Source: Siphonodentalium dalli (Eukaryota > Mollusca > Scaphopoda > Gadilida > Siphonodentaliidae). From it: a DNA stretch of 64,000 nt. The position numbers and the translations under genes are program-made. Below are positions 34,112 to 44,406 of the stretch, piece by piece (within the stretch, counting starts at the first letter, position 1; the number at the start of each line of letters is the position of its first letter). The notes beneath the pieces were generated by a model that did not search any database, was not told where the DNA came from, and was given only the letters and a program-made list of their open reading frames with translations. Location: the NCBI GenBank assembly GCA_032622095.1, contig CP136061.1:54573762-54637761 (forward strand), given 5' to 3'.

Positions 34112-34470
34112 TTTAAAGTGATGTGAAACACTCCAGTAGGGTGATCAAATATAAATGGAGAATAATCTTGTTCAAAGTTGTAATTTTTACAAATATTATA
34201 TCCAAATTGACAAAACACACTGTCATTCTTACATTAATTAAATGCAGTGACTCTGGGTGGCGAAATCGTTTTCGTTAGTTTATCGCCGATAGATGCATCC
34301 TGAATCGAGTAGTAAATATATACATTTGAGCGTAGTTCAGACAATGTTTTCTATGGAGTGGTACGGTCGATTTGCTTCAGATTTTCGGCAATGTTAGTAG
34401 AATGGTACATTCCTCCAGTTGGCATAGCGCCTGAATACTAACTGATCAGTTTCACGCACCCGAACAGGTA
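34112..34470 (+). repeat. 360-bp dispersed repeat, copy 2
   Basis: AAAGTGATGTGAAACACTCC to TCAGTTTCACGCACCC. Same orientation as copy 1, 1.08 kb downstream; the distance suggests separate insertions or a local duplication. Confidence 0.8.
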
Positions 34471-35332
34471 CATAATATGTCTTTAATTTCCAACCAAAAT
34501 CTAGTGTGAAATGTCTTGTTTTTAGACAAAAGACAACAGAATTGAATATTTTCTTACTTTCTGTATAATATTTAGACTGAAACATTTCCAACCATAATGT
34601 GGTGTTCAAGTTTGAAAGTTTCCAACAGTTGGAAATGTTAATAACCAGTCGGGGAAATTAGCAGGTTTAATCAGGGTGTTTTAAGTTCCAAATTGGACAC
34701 CCCCCCCCCCCAACAAGGACCCTCCAGTCACATCCCTATCTAAGATGGTTGATTGATTCTTTGCTTGGTGAGAATTGTACTGTTATTTCAGTGTTTCCAC
34801 TAGGGAATGGGGGGGGGGGGGGGATGGGACCCGTATATCTGCTGGGTGGAAATCTCAGTCCATGCAACCAACTGCAAATATCTAATACTATTATCTTTTT
34901 TTTAAATCCAAATTTTGAATAACTAACCCTGTTATAACATCTGCCGGGGTACCCTGAGTCACCGCACCAAATTTCTCTCAAAGGTGGTCTGGGAGTGAAA
35001 TCGCGAACAGACAGACAGATCCTACTCTTTTATATATAGATTAGTAAATCAACCTTATAACCATATCAGTAATATAGTTAGATTAATTCCAGGAATCACA
35101 ACCTGAAAGATTTACATGATGAGTTCAAATGGGGATAGCACCATGGCAACATGCTTTATCTCAGTTCTCTCACAAAGTAAATGGCAGGATGAAACTGGTG
35201 GCTTTTAATGATGTACCCTTTGATATCATTGAGAATAAGACAATAACTATCGATTAGTGTGTATTATACAGTCCTTTATAACATGAGGAAATCAGTCAGA
35301 GCACTTATTTGCTCCTGCAATTCAGAAGACTG
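34471..35332. other. Non-coding with C and G homopolymers
   Basis: C run at 34701 and G run at 34809. A decayed segment CACCGCACCAAATTTCTC (34958) resembles the tail at 18095. Confidence 0.45.
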
Positions 35333-35810
35333 CAAGCCTGAGTTTAATGTGCCTGTCATTTGCAGAATGAGGTCCCCAGAGGGTGAATTTAGTGACGCTA
35401 TCCCGCATAATGGGCTAGCATCACTATTAAAATTTACCCTCTGGGGACCTCATTCTGCTTAATAGGCCTAATTTTTTCTGGAATGTTTCTTTATTATCAA
35501 ACTTAATTCTGTAGAAACTTCTTCATATAGATTCCATTTCTTTTTTAGTTTAGTTTAATTCTCTATATCCCCAAATTAGCAGACGACACATTGCATAATC
35601 AAGGTTCCCAATGGGTGTACATCACAATATTCACAATTTGGGAACTTCAGTCTGAGTCTATGTCTCCCATAGCAGATGAGGCCATGCAGAATAAGGTCCC
35701 AAGAGGGTGAATTTGGTGATGCTAGCCCACTATGCGGGATAGCATCACTAAATTCACCCTCTGGGGGACCTCATTCTGCAAATTACATGCACACAAAACT
35801 CAGGTTTGAA
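35333..35810. mobile_element. GAGG-family element, complete
   Basis: CAAGCCTGAGTTTAATGTGC / GCACACAAAACTCAGGTTTG ends, two GGTGAATTT...AAATTCACC hairpins and the ACTTCAGTCTGAGTC middle. Confidence 0.8.
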
Positions 35811-35891
35811 GACGCGGTTACAATTGCACTTGCCTGTAATATAATCAGAAGTTGGGGTTGTCTGAAACAAAGGTTAATTGTGGGATAGACA

Positions 35892-36108
35892 TACAGTAAT
35901 GCCCTAAATAATCGACTCCTTAACCACAGCAGAATTATGGGTAACTTTTCAGGATTTAGTCGGAAATATGGCTTGTTGCCATTCATCAGAAAGTTCTCAC
36001 TGAGTGCTTTCCGATGAATGGCAACAAGCCATATTTCTGACTAAATCCTGAAAGGTTGCCCATAATTCTGCTGTGGTTAAGGATTCGATTAATTAGAGCA
36101 TTACTGTA
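35892..36108. mobile_element. Palindromic CAGT/TA MITE, copy 18
   Basis: Full length, C/G subtype, starting about 80 bp after a GAGG element. Confidence 0.9.
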
Positions 36109-36266
36109 TGTCCAGTTACACTTTCACATACTCATATTTGAATGGAGACCGAACAGGATCTAAGTAAACTTTAAATAGTTCCAACATTAACTCAAAGTGA
36201 GCTGCCACCATACGCAAGAGGGACGAGTGCAAATTTTAGAACATGTGAATTGAAAATTGCGAGTTT

Positions 36267-36415
36267 ATATAAGGATTAACTGTCATGTGGACTGTTTTTA
36301 TGGAGATGTAACGGTGAGGTAAGTGCATGGACATAACTTGTGTAAAACAAGTTATGTCCACTTACCTCACCGTTACATCTCCATAAAAATAGTCCACATG
36401 ACAGTTAATCCTTAT
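36267..36415. repeat. Near-perfect 150-bp palindrome
   Basis: Arms of about 70 bp (ATAAGGATTAACTGTCATGT ... ACATAACTTGT) separated by about 5 bp; the only clear differences are an extra GCA in the left arm and one G/A change. Not related to the CAGT MITE. Confidence 0.9.
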
Positions 36416-36911
36416 ATTTATATACATTTAGCGAAAAAGCCGCTTTTGTAAATATATTTAAATCGAAAAGTGTATCGTGACAAGATCAGCCCAAAATACC
36501 CAATAGCACCCTTGGCAAAAGTTAATAGGAACAATTTCTCTTCATGTTGAAACCCGATGATGTATTAAGTCAATCCTGCGCGAGTCAAAATGCGCCCAAA
36601 GCATTACGCGTTCGTCTTTCCAAACCTAATGACGTATCGATGGTGTTATTAGCTTGGTGTTATGAGGCGTTACGCATTCACCGAGAAATAACTGCAACTA
36701 GCCACGTGGGCGCCAACCAATCAGAATGCTGGATTTAGTGATGACAACACTTAGTGTGTAAATATATTGGTATGAAAGCAATCCCGCCCATCTCCTGGGA
36801 AGGACTGGTTTTATTATCTTTCCCTAAAATTGATAACTAGTGATTAGCATTGGCAAATAGAACAATTCCTTTTATCATTCCCTGTTGCGTGTTGGTTTTA
36901 TTTAAGAGAAG
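36416..36911. other. Non-coding
   Basis: 36540-36740 is more GC-balanced and has an open frame, but no domain or splice evidence supports a gene. Confidence 0.4.
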
Positions 36912-37045
36912 AGACCTAAATCGAATGAGATCCCCAGAGGGTTAATTCAGTGATGCTAGGCCACTATGTGGGGTAGCGTCACTGAATTCACCCTCCGGGG
37001 ACCTCATTCTGAAAATTTCCAGCATCATATTTTGACACATGAATC
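36912..37045. mobile_element. GAGG-family, single-hairpin form
   Basis: GAATGAGATCCCCAGAGGGT...CTCCGGGGACCTCATTCTGA; half of a normal element, folding into one hairpin. Confidence 0.65.
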
Positions 37046-37120
37046 TAAATATAAACCTCACAATTATATGTAGATCATGTCACGAATCTCTACTCTAGCT
37101 ACGCCCATAGAGCTAGATCA

Positions 37121-37261
37121 TACAGTAATTCCCTAAATAATTGACTCCTTGAGTGAGAGCTTTCCGATGAATGGCAACAAGCCATATTTCCGACTAAATC
37201 CTGAAAAGTTACCCATAATTCTGCTGTGGTTAAGGAGTCGATTATTTAGGGCATTACTGTA
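37121..37261. mobile_element. Palindromic CAGT/TA MITE, copy 19 (left arm deleted)
   Basis: TACAGTAATTCCCTAAATAA, GACTCCTT then jumps straight to GAGTGAGAGC and a complete right arm. About 75 bp of the left arm are missing. Confidence 0.9.
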
Positions 37262-37692
37262 CTATACTGTACTCATCATCAATATTGATCACAAGGAAGG
37301 AGACTTTCCTCAATTACTCTTCAAGTTTTAACTTAAGAGGAAGGCCATCATTTGGAGCCAATTGACTGGGGTGAAGTGGATGGACACAGCTAGACTTGGT
37401 GAATGGGCTGTTAAATAAGATATTATAGATGGTCCCATTAATCTGTATACCAGTTAATGGTGACTATCATGTCTGTGTAACTTGCTCTTCTATCATTAGT
37501 TTCATTTGTGTCTGCAGCATTAGTAGAGATTTGTAGTTGTTACAGGGATACTGGATCAAGGGGTGGGGGTGCATGCTGATATTTAATGCCTGCGTGTGTA
37601 TGTTCCATAGAATTGGTGAGGTCAGTAAGTGATATAGTGGTATTTCTTGCACCAAAGCGAAATTGCGCACCTGGATCCAAAAACAGGTGCAC
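37262..37692. other. Non-coding, no feature recognised
   Basis: No supported feature. Confidence 0.4.
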
Positions 37693-37696
37693 TTAA

Positions 37697-38160
37697 CTCT
37701 TTCAGTGCCAGGGGCCGATCTCATCGGACCTATTTACAGTCTGTAAAATCGGCCCTAAAAAAAATTTAATTAATTTATTTATTTTTTTTTGTTTTTTTTT
37801 GGGTTGAATTTTTTTTGGGTATGCTTAAGCATGCTATAGCGAATTTAAAAACAAACTGGATAAAACCTTAGGGGCATGTTATAACTCAAAACTATCACCA
37901 AGTATTCATTGTAATAATTTTGATGCCCATGAAAAACGTAAGATTCCCTGGCACTAAACCTACAAAATACTGAAAGAGTTAAAGAATATAAGAATTTTTT
38001 TTTTAAATTGTAAAAAATAATAACAAATGATGAAAAATTGTTAGGCCAATGCATTCTCTTATATATGCGAGGCGACCTATGGTCGACTCGCATATATAAG
38101 AGAATGCATTGGCACAGGGTATATGGGTTGATACAAAAATCGGACCTGGCACTCAAAGGG
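37697..38160. mobile_element. TTAA-C element, possibly composite
   Basis: Flanked by TTAA (37693-37696, 38161-38164). Ends CTCTTTCAGTGCCAGG / CCTGGCACTCAAAGGG. An internal ACTGAAAGAG followed by TTAA (37979-37982) makes a shorter element 37697-37978 also possible. The right half carries the same GCATTCTCTTATATATGCGA hairpin as TTAA-A and TTAA-B. Confidence 0.75.
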
Positions 38161-38289
38161 TTAAACTGCGCACCTGCATTTTTCAAATTGAAGGACTGGT
38201 TGAAGCTGAATATATCTCCATGGTGATCTCATGGAATATATGTATGTATGTCAATATTTAATACTTGTGATGATCGAGCGCTTAGTTAT

Positions 38290-39819
38290 TAGCTCAACTT
38301 ACTTTTGTAACTTTGAGCTATTGCCATGGCTTGGCGTCCGTCGTCCGTGTGTCCGTGCATCCGTGTGTCCGTCAACAATTTCCTTTGGCGCGGGCTACAG
38401 GTCGTACCTTTGGTCTGATCTTTATGAAATTTTGCATGAATGTTGACATTGACATGTAGATGGGAACGAGTCATTTTGGGGTCATTCGGCCAAAAAACAT
38501 GGCCGCTGGTGGCCATCTTGGATTTCAAAATTCAATTCATTGGCGCGGGGCTACAGGTCATACTGTTCGTTTGATCATCATGAAATTTGTCATGGATGTT
38601 AATATTGACATGTAGATGGGAACGAGTCATTTTGGGGTCGTTCGGCCAAAAAACATGGCCGTCAGCAGCCATCTTGGATTTTACTCTTTGCATGACTAAA
38701 TCATTTGGCGCAGGCTACAGGTCGTAGTTTTGATCGGAACTTCATGAAATTTGTCATGGATCTTAACAATGACATGTAGATGGGAAAGAGTGATTTTGGG
38801 GTTGTTCGGCCAAAAAACATGGCCGCCAGCAGCCATCATGGATTTTACTCTTTGCATGACTAAATCCTTTGGCGCGGGCTACAGGTCGTACCTATGTCTG
38901 ATCTTTATGAATTTTATCATGAATGTTGACATTGACATGTAGTTAGGAACGAGTCATTTTGGAGTCATTCGGCCAAAAAATATGGCCGCTGGTGGCCATT
39001 TTGGATTTAAAAATTCAATCCATTGGCGCGGGCTACAGGTCGTGCTGTTCGTCTGATCATCATGAAATTTGTCATGGATGTTAATATTGACATGTAGATG
39101 AGAACGAGTGATTTTGGGGTCGTTCGGCCAAAAAACATGGCCACCAGCAGCCATCTTGGATTTTACTCTTTGCATGACTAAATCCTTTGGCGCGGGTTAC
39201 AGGTCGTACCTTTGGTCTGACCTTTATGAAATTTGCCATGAATATTGATATTGACATGTATATGGGAACGATTCATTTTGGGGTCATACGGCCAAAAAAC
39301 ATGGCCGCTGGCAGCCATCTTGGATTTCAAAATTCAATCCATTGGCACGGGCTACAGGTCGTACTCTTTGTCTGATCATCATGATATTTATCATGGATGT
39401 TAAAATTAACATGTAGATGGGATCGAGTCATTTTGGGGTCGTTTGGCTAAAAAACATGTCCGCCAGCAGCCATCTTGGATTTTACTCTTTGCATGACTAA
39501 ATCCATTGGCACAGGCTACAGGTCATACCTTTGATCAGATCATTATGATATTTGTAAAGGCTGTAGATGGGAACAAGTCATTTGGGGTAATTCGGAAAAA
39601 AACATGGCTGCGGTGGCCATTTTAGAATTTACTCTTTGCATCAATAAATCCTTTGGTACACCATAATCACCACATCCCTGATCCGATCATTATGAAACCT
39701 GTTATGAATGTTGATATTGACATGTACATCTAGTCTTACTTAGACATTTTAATTAGCACTTTTCCTATTCCTCCATTTACTGTCGACCATTAAATTATTC
39801 CCCTACCTAAGTTGAGCTA
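38290..39819. repeat. TIR-bounded tandem repeat element, about nine units
   Basis: Perfect 12-bp ends TAGCTCAACTTA / TAAGTTGAGCTA. The interior starts with GTCCGTCGTCCGTGTGTCCG and then nine units of about 157 bp, each with TTGGCGCGGGCTACAGGTCG, CATGAAATTTGTCATGGATG and GGCCAAAAAACATGGCCG. Units alternate between a form ending in GATTTCAAAATTCAATCCAT and one ending in TTACTCTTTGCATGACTAAA, so the true period is a dimer of about 320 bp. Confidence 0.85.
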
Positions 39820-40162
39820 CAGTGTCATTGATACTTTCATTGGGCTTATTTTGGGGAATAATAAAACTGGCTTATCATTTTGGAGCAACCTATATTTTTA
39901 AATGCCAAAGAACATCCCAAACATAAATATTTACTTGTGAAAAATTATCTGCATTAGGGATCAAGGTTTCACCTCAAACACACTGAAATTCATTAGACGT
40001 AATGATTCAGTAGGGAAATGAACCCAGACAAGAATCTGATTTATCTATGGATCACACTTATTACCATGACTTAACATGCCTCAAATAGGTTGCTACAGCC
40101 CTATTCCATTAGCTCAAGGACAAAAAATACATCAGAAGTCATATAAGGAGTTAATCCTTCTA
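39820..40162. other. Non-coding, no feature recognised
   Basis: No supported feature. Confidence 0.4.
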
Positions 40163-40166
40163 TTAA

Positions 40167-40300
40167 CCCTTTGAGTGCCAGCTAGCTAACAATTTTTTTT
40201 TTACAATTTTTTACAATTTTAATAATTTATTCTTATATTCTTTAACAGACTTATTTTGTAGGTTTAGGGCCGATGAGATCGGCCCCTGGCACTCAAAGGG
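40167..40300. mobile_element. TTAA-C element, short
   Basis: Flanked by TTAA (40163-40166, 40301-40304). Ends CCCTTTGAGTGCCAG / CTGGCACTCAAAGGG. The middle is T-rich with TTCTTATATTCTTTAACAG. Confidence 0.85.
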
Positions 40301-40304
40301 TTAA

Positions 40305-40553
40305 CTCTTCTTTACTAAATGGATTGTCCCATTCATTTATAAAAGTATTCATTGGAATTGTATAGTCTTCATCTGGAGGGGGTGTTCAGGTAATATAAAC
40401 AGACAACACACTGGACTGCAGATAATAAAATTGCAGTAGGAATTGTATTTATGGGTGTGAAATGATCAGATAATAAGTTCAATGACTATTTGTTGAACTT
40501 AATATGTGAACATTTCCTAAGGGAACTCCTAACAGTATTTATTATAGAAAGGG
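40305..40553. mobile_element. TTAA-D element abutting TTAA-C
   Basis: Starts directly at the TTAA closing the previous element and ends ATTATAGAAAGGG then TTAA (40554-40557). Internal inverted AGATAATAAGTTCAATGACT / GAACTTAATATGTGAAC. Confidence 0.8.
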
Positions 40554-40713
40554 TTAATTGATACTTGATCACTCATATATCATAGTAGTCTTCGAAATTA
40601 ACAACAGCAATAACCAATGCCGTGGAAAATGCCATGGCAACAAGTGGAATCTAACATATGCTAGAGCATAAAATTTGCTGTGGGTCATTTTTCCTAATGT
40701 TGACAGCTGTTAT

Positions 40714-40908
40714 CAGGCCTGGCAGTTTGATAATTGCAGGAGGGCTGAAAATAGCCCTCTTGTTTTGCATTAGAAGGGCTAATAGCCCACCTAGACTTCC
40801 CATCTTCTCTTGAATTCATGTTATCTGTGCATATTTCTAGTGCCATTGAACACTGTCTGGTTCTTTGTTGCTGAGAACATACCAGCCCTCCTCAGATTTC
40901 CAGGCCTG
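40714..40908. mobile_element. Small hAT-like element
   Basis: Ends CAGGCCTGGCAG and the inverse of CAGGCCTGGAAA, with GGAGGGCTG/CAGCCCTCC just inside. The word TGTTAT flanks both sides (40708-40713, 40909-40914), shorter than the usual 8-bp hAT duplication. 195 bp, non-coding. Confidence 0.6.
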
Positions 40909-41541
40909 TGTTATAGATAGTTGTCTTATTGCCATTGATTCGGTTGCAGGCTAAATATCAGTACATGTATTACCATATATGAACCGTGATGATCTTAAAA
41001 TGAATGAATAGGAATCCATAGGATATTCATTTGTCTGTCATCTGGTTATATTAATACAACATCCCTCACAGAAACCGGAGAATAGACCATTCCAATGTTT
41101 ACTTTTATAACTGAATTGAGGATTAAATTCAGGATTGGAGGTGTAAAATGAGCCCAATTCGTCCCCTGTGTGATTAAACTCTTCATGAGTGAACAATTTG
41201 AATGATGATGAACTGCCCAGTCAGACCCAGCGGCCATGCAAACAACCTTTGCTGCCTCTAAATAAGCAGGAACAGGATTTGCGTGCCCGCCCAAAGGGCG
41301 GCACGAGGACTTTGTGGGCTCACCCGGAGGTCGCCCTTACACCCTGTCTTGAATCTTCTTGGTCTTTTCTCTTAACAGTCAGGCCGCGGATCGGGTGGAG
41401 AAGTCTTGAGATCGGGATCGGTCAGCGCCGCAGGTGTCTTGAATCTTGTCTTGAATCTTCCATCTTTACTTGGGCTTTGCCTTGTACTTTTGCCTTGATC
41501 TTTGCCTTGATCTTCTTCTTTGCCTTGTCTCGGCATCATGC

Positions 41542-41789
41542 AAAATGCGGGACGATCCAGCGATGATGCTGGATTGCGCATTTTCAGTTGGTTGTCCACG
41601 CCCGGGACCTTCCAATGGAGGCATTGGATTGCGGGCTGCTAAGAGAGTACGGGACGGTCCAGTGATTCCACTGGACTGCGTGCTCTCTTCTGTTACCGCC
41701 CGGGACGGTCCAATACACCTTATTGGACTGCAGGTCTTTTCTGAAGTGGGATACGGGACGGTCTAGCATGGCCTGCTTGACTGCGTATC
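41542..41789 (-). repeat. LINE 3' cluster of two-tier hairpins
   Basis: Five hairpins (41542-41584, 41600-41636, 41641-41689, about 41695-41735, 41750-41789) plus a remnant at 41797. Each has an inner stem of 7-8 bp with a 4-6 nt loop and, in four of the five, a clear outer stem of 4-10 bp. The asymmetric internal loop is GGGACG on one side and TGC on the other (+ strand) in the best copies. Inner stems differ in sequence yet remain paired: ATCCAGC, TCCAATG, GTCCAGTG, GTCCAATA, GTCTAGCA with their inverses. Confidence 0.8.
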
Positions 41790-41811
41790 ATAAAACCCGG
41801 GACGGGTCTTT

Positions 41812-42074
41812 TCATCCACAGAGAAGCTGTTTGCGTTGTAAACACTCCCTCATGATGTCACTGCCGTCCATTCTCGCTAGTGTACTTTCCGCCAGATCGC
41901 GCAGGCGCTCTCTGATGGGTTCCACGTCAGCGATGGTATGCAGATCTACAATACGGGTGTGATACGGTGCTTGCAGTGCCATTCTCAGGGCTTTGTTTTG
42001 GACCACCTGGAGCATTTAGATCGCGCGATATGATGCCAGGTTGGTGACCACCGATGCGTATTCCATGATAGGTC
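41812..42074 (-). pseudogene. LINE ORF2 C-terminal region, disconnected
   Basis: In two frames it encodes FKTFVRPIMEYASVVTNLA and then LQVVQNKALRMALQAPYHTR, RERLRDLAESTLARM. This matches the conserved region after the RT of Jockey-like elements ('RP.LEYA', 'LQ..QNKALR'). It is joined to the RT after SGIDLLPG by a deletion that removed most of the thumb segment, and a stop (TAG at 42017-42019) precedes LQVVQ. Confidence 0.7.
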
Positions 42075-43435
42075 TTACAAACGTTTTGAAGACTCTAAGC
42101 AGAGTGGCCATGCTAGCTCCCCAGGAAGTAAGTCAATGCCACTGACATTCAGTTTGACCACCGAATTGCGTTTTCGTTTCGTGAATAGGGCGAATTGTGT
42201 TTTGTTTGCATTGAGGTTAATGCGCCATTTCGAGCACCACCTTTCCAGGTCACCGAGGGCCCGCCTCAGTCTGAGCTCCACATACTTTGTACTGCCATTG
42301 GTGATCCACAGACCCAAGTCATCAGCGAACTGCGACAGTTGCACTTGGTGCCTCGGGTCTATTTCAATGTCATTGACGTAGAAAATATAGAGCAATGGGC
42401 TTAAAACCGACCCCTGTGGTGTACCAGCGTTCAGTGGAACAGAGTCCGACGATTCTCTGTCCACCCTCACCTTTATTGAGCGGTCGGTGAGGAAAGAGGA
42501 GAGGAGCCTTACAAGTTTGACCGGGAGGCCATACATGTGTAACTTGTACCGGAGGCCGTTGTGCCAGACGCTGTCGAACGCCTTTTCAACATCAAGTAGC
42601 ACTGTACCAGTTACCCAGTTTTTGTGGAAGCCACTGCGTATGTCCTCCACAATGCGGTAGATGTGTTCTACTCCTTCGCATCCGTTTCGATATGCCCTCT
42701 GCCATTTGTTGAAGAATAAATTCTTCTCCAGATGGTTTCGGAACCGTGATGCAATGATTGCTTCGAATAGCTTGCCGATGCAGCTAAGAAGACTGATTGG
42801 TCTGTAGTTGCCAGGGTATTTCAGATCTTTGCCATTTTTTGGTATCATGATGCCGATTGCCTCTTTCCATGCAACTGGAAAGTAACCAATCTTCAGGCAG
42901 GTGTTGTACAGCTTGGTAATGTAAGAGAAGAGTTCAGCTGGGGCTTCTTTGAGTACCCTGTAAGGAATTCCATCGTGGCCAGCGGCCGATCTAGACTTGC
43001 ACTTGGAGAGAATCCCGATGGTTTCTTCCGAAGTGATCTCTCTAGTGAGATCGTGGTCGTCCCCCACCTCATCACTCACGTTTTCCTGAGGTTTGAATAA
43101 GTCCTCATTCAGACTGACTAGGTTGTCAACTTCCAGTTTCCAGTCGTCGTCAAATTGAGGGCCAATTTGAACTTGGTGGGCTCGACTGAGTGCGTCTGAA
43201 AAAGCGTCCGCTTTTTCCTTTGTGGAGGAAGTTAATGTGTACCGTCAATACGATACACCGGATTCTCAGCGTTCCCATTGCTGGGATTTTTTGAGGTGCC
43301 AGTCAGAGTTTTGAGCTTTGACCAGAACTCATGTCCGTTGTTCCGATCGTTTGTGTTGAGTTCAGAGGTGACATTTTCCCACGCTTGTTTGCGGTCCGAC
43401 TTGACCCGTTCCTTCACCTTTTGGTTTAGGGTGTT
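42075..43435 (-). pseudogene. LINE ORF2 linker and reverse transcriptase
   Basis: After the in-frame TAA at 43436 the endonuclease frame continues as NTLNQKVKERVKSD...YRIDGTH to 43232. A frameshift near 43245 moves coding into the RT frame, starting YTLTSSTKEKADAFSDALSR. The RT (43079-42075) shows NYRPISLLSCIGKLFE, the catalytic LDVEKAFDSVW, GTPQGSVLSPLL and FADD. Catalytic aspartates are present, so only the stop, the frameshift and the 3' deletion disable it. Membership in the Jockey group is from motif style; a phylogeny would be needed to fix the clade. Confidence 0.85.
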
Positions 43436-44404
43436 TTACCACGTCAACAGGGCCGGTGTTCTGTGCTTTTGCCACATCCGAAACACATGGGGCTTCTGCT
43501 TGATGAGGTCGAGCGTTTCCTTAGTCACCCTCGGTGCTCCACATTTAGTCAGCTTTTTTGGGCATGCCCTATCCAGGGCCGACTGGATAGACTGCATCAG
43601 ATGTTCACTAGCAACATCGATTTCTGATATGCAAGAGAGTGAAAGTTCATTGTTCAGATGGATACGGATATCTTCCCTGAACGCTGACCAGTCAGCTTTC
43701 TCCAAGTTGTGAGTCAGTTTCCTTGGATATTTGTCAATGTGGCTAAGTCTTTGATCAAATATTGCATGTACCGGTAGGTGGTCGCTACCAACTGTTTCTC
43801 CAACGAAGGTGCTAACCGCCTTTCGTATGAGAGATTCACTGGCTATAATATAGTCAATAACTGACCCACGTCCGTTTTGAAAGTGAGTTTCCTCCCCTTC
43901 ATCATTCAAGACGTGAGCTTCCGCCTTCTCAACTACATCAAACAGATGGTCGCCATGAGCGTCGGATTCCTTGCTTCCGTAGAACATATGCTTGGCATTA
44001 AGGTCGCCTCCGATGAGGCATTGGTCGTGGTTTTTCATCATATAGACAATGAGGACATGGTTGACAAGGAGCTGTGGCGGGCAATAGTATGCCACCACCG
44101 CCAAATCCCTGCCCCCGAAGCTGGTTTTTAACGCCACAACTTCAGCCCCTGTCGAGATATTTTGAGGAATATCTATCACAGAGTGCTTGACGTCATTTCG
44201 CACGAGAATCGCGACGCCTCCCCCTCGATTGGTGCGATCGAGTCGGTGCATTTTGTACTTGGGAATTCGAAGTTTTTGGCCATCAAGCTTGGTTTCGTTC
44301 AGGAGAACGAACTCCGGGTTGTGCTCATATAGGTATTGCTGTAGAAGCGCACGATGACCCCGCAGGCCATTGATGTTGATGTGTATAACATGCAGACCAG
44401 CCAT
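43436..44404 (-). pseudogene. LINE ORF2 endonuclease domain
   Basis: 322 codons of an APE-type endonuclease at the start of ORF2. Visible active-site motifs: N10 in HININGLRG, E37 in LLNETKLDG, YYCPP near 107, GGDLNAKH at 132-139, DYIIAS at 184 and SDHLPV at 207. The ATG follows the ORF1 stop by two bases (TAATCATGG), so translation by termination-reinitiation is likely. It ends at a premature TAA (43436-43438), after which the same frame continues. Confidence 0.85.
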
Positions 44405-44406
44405 GA

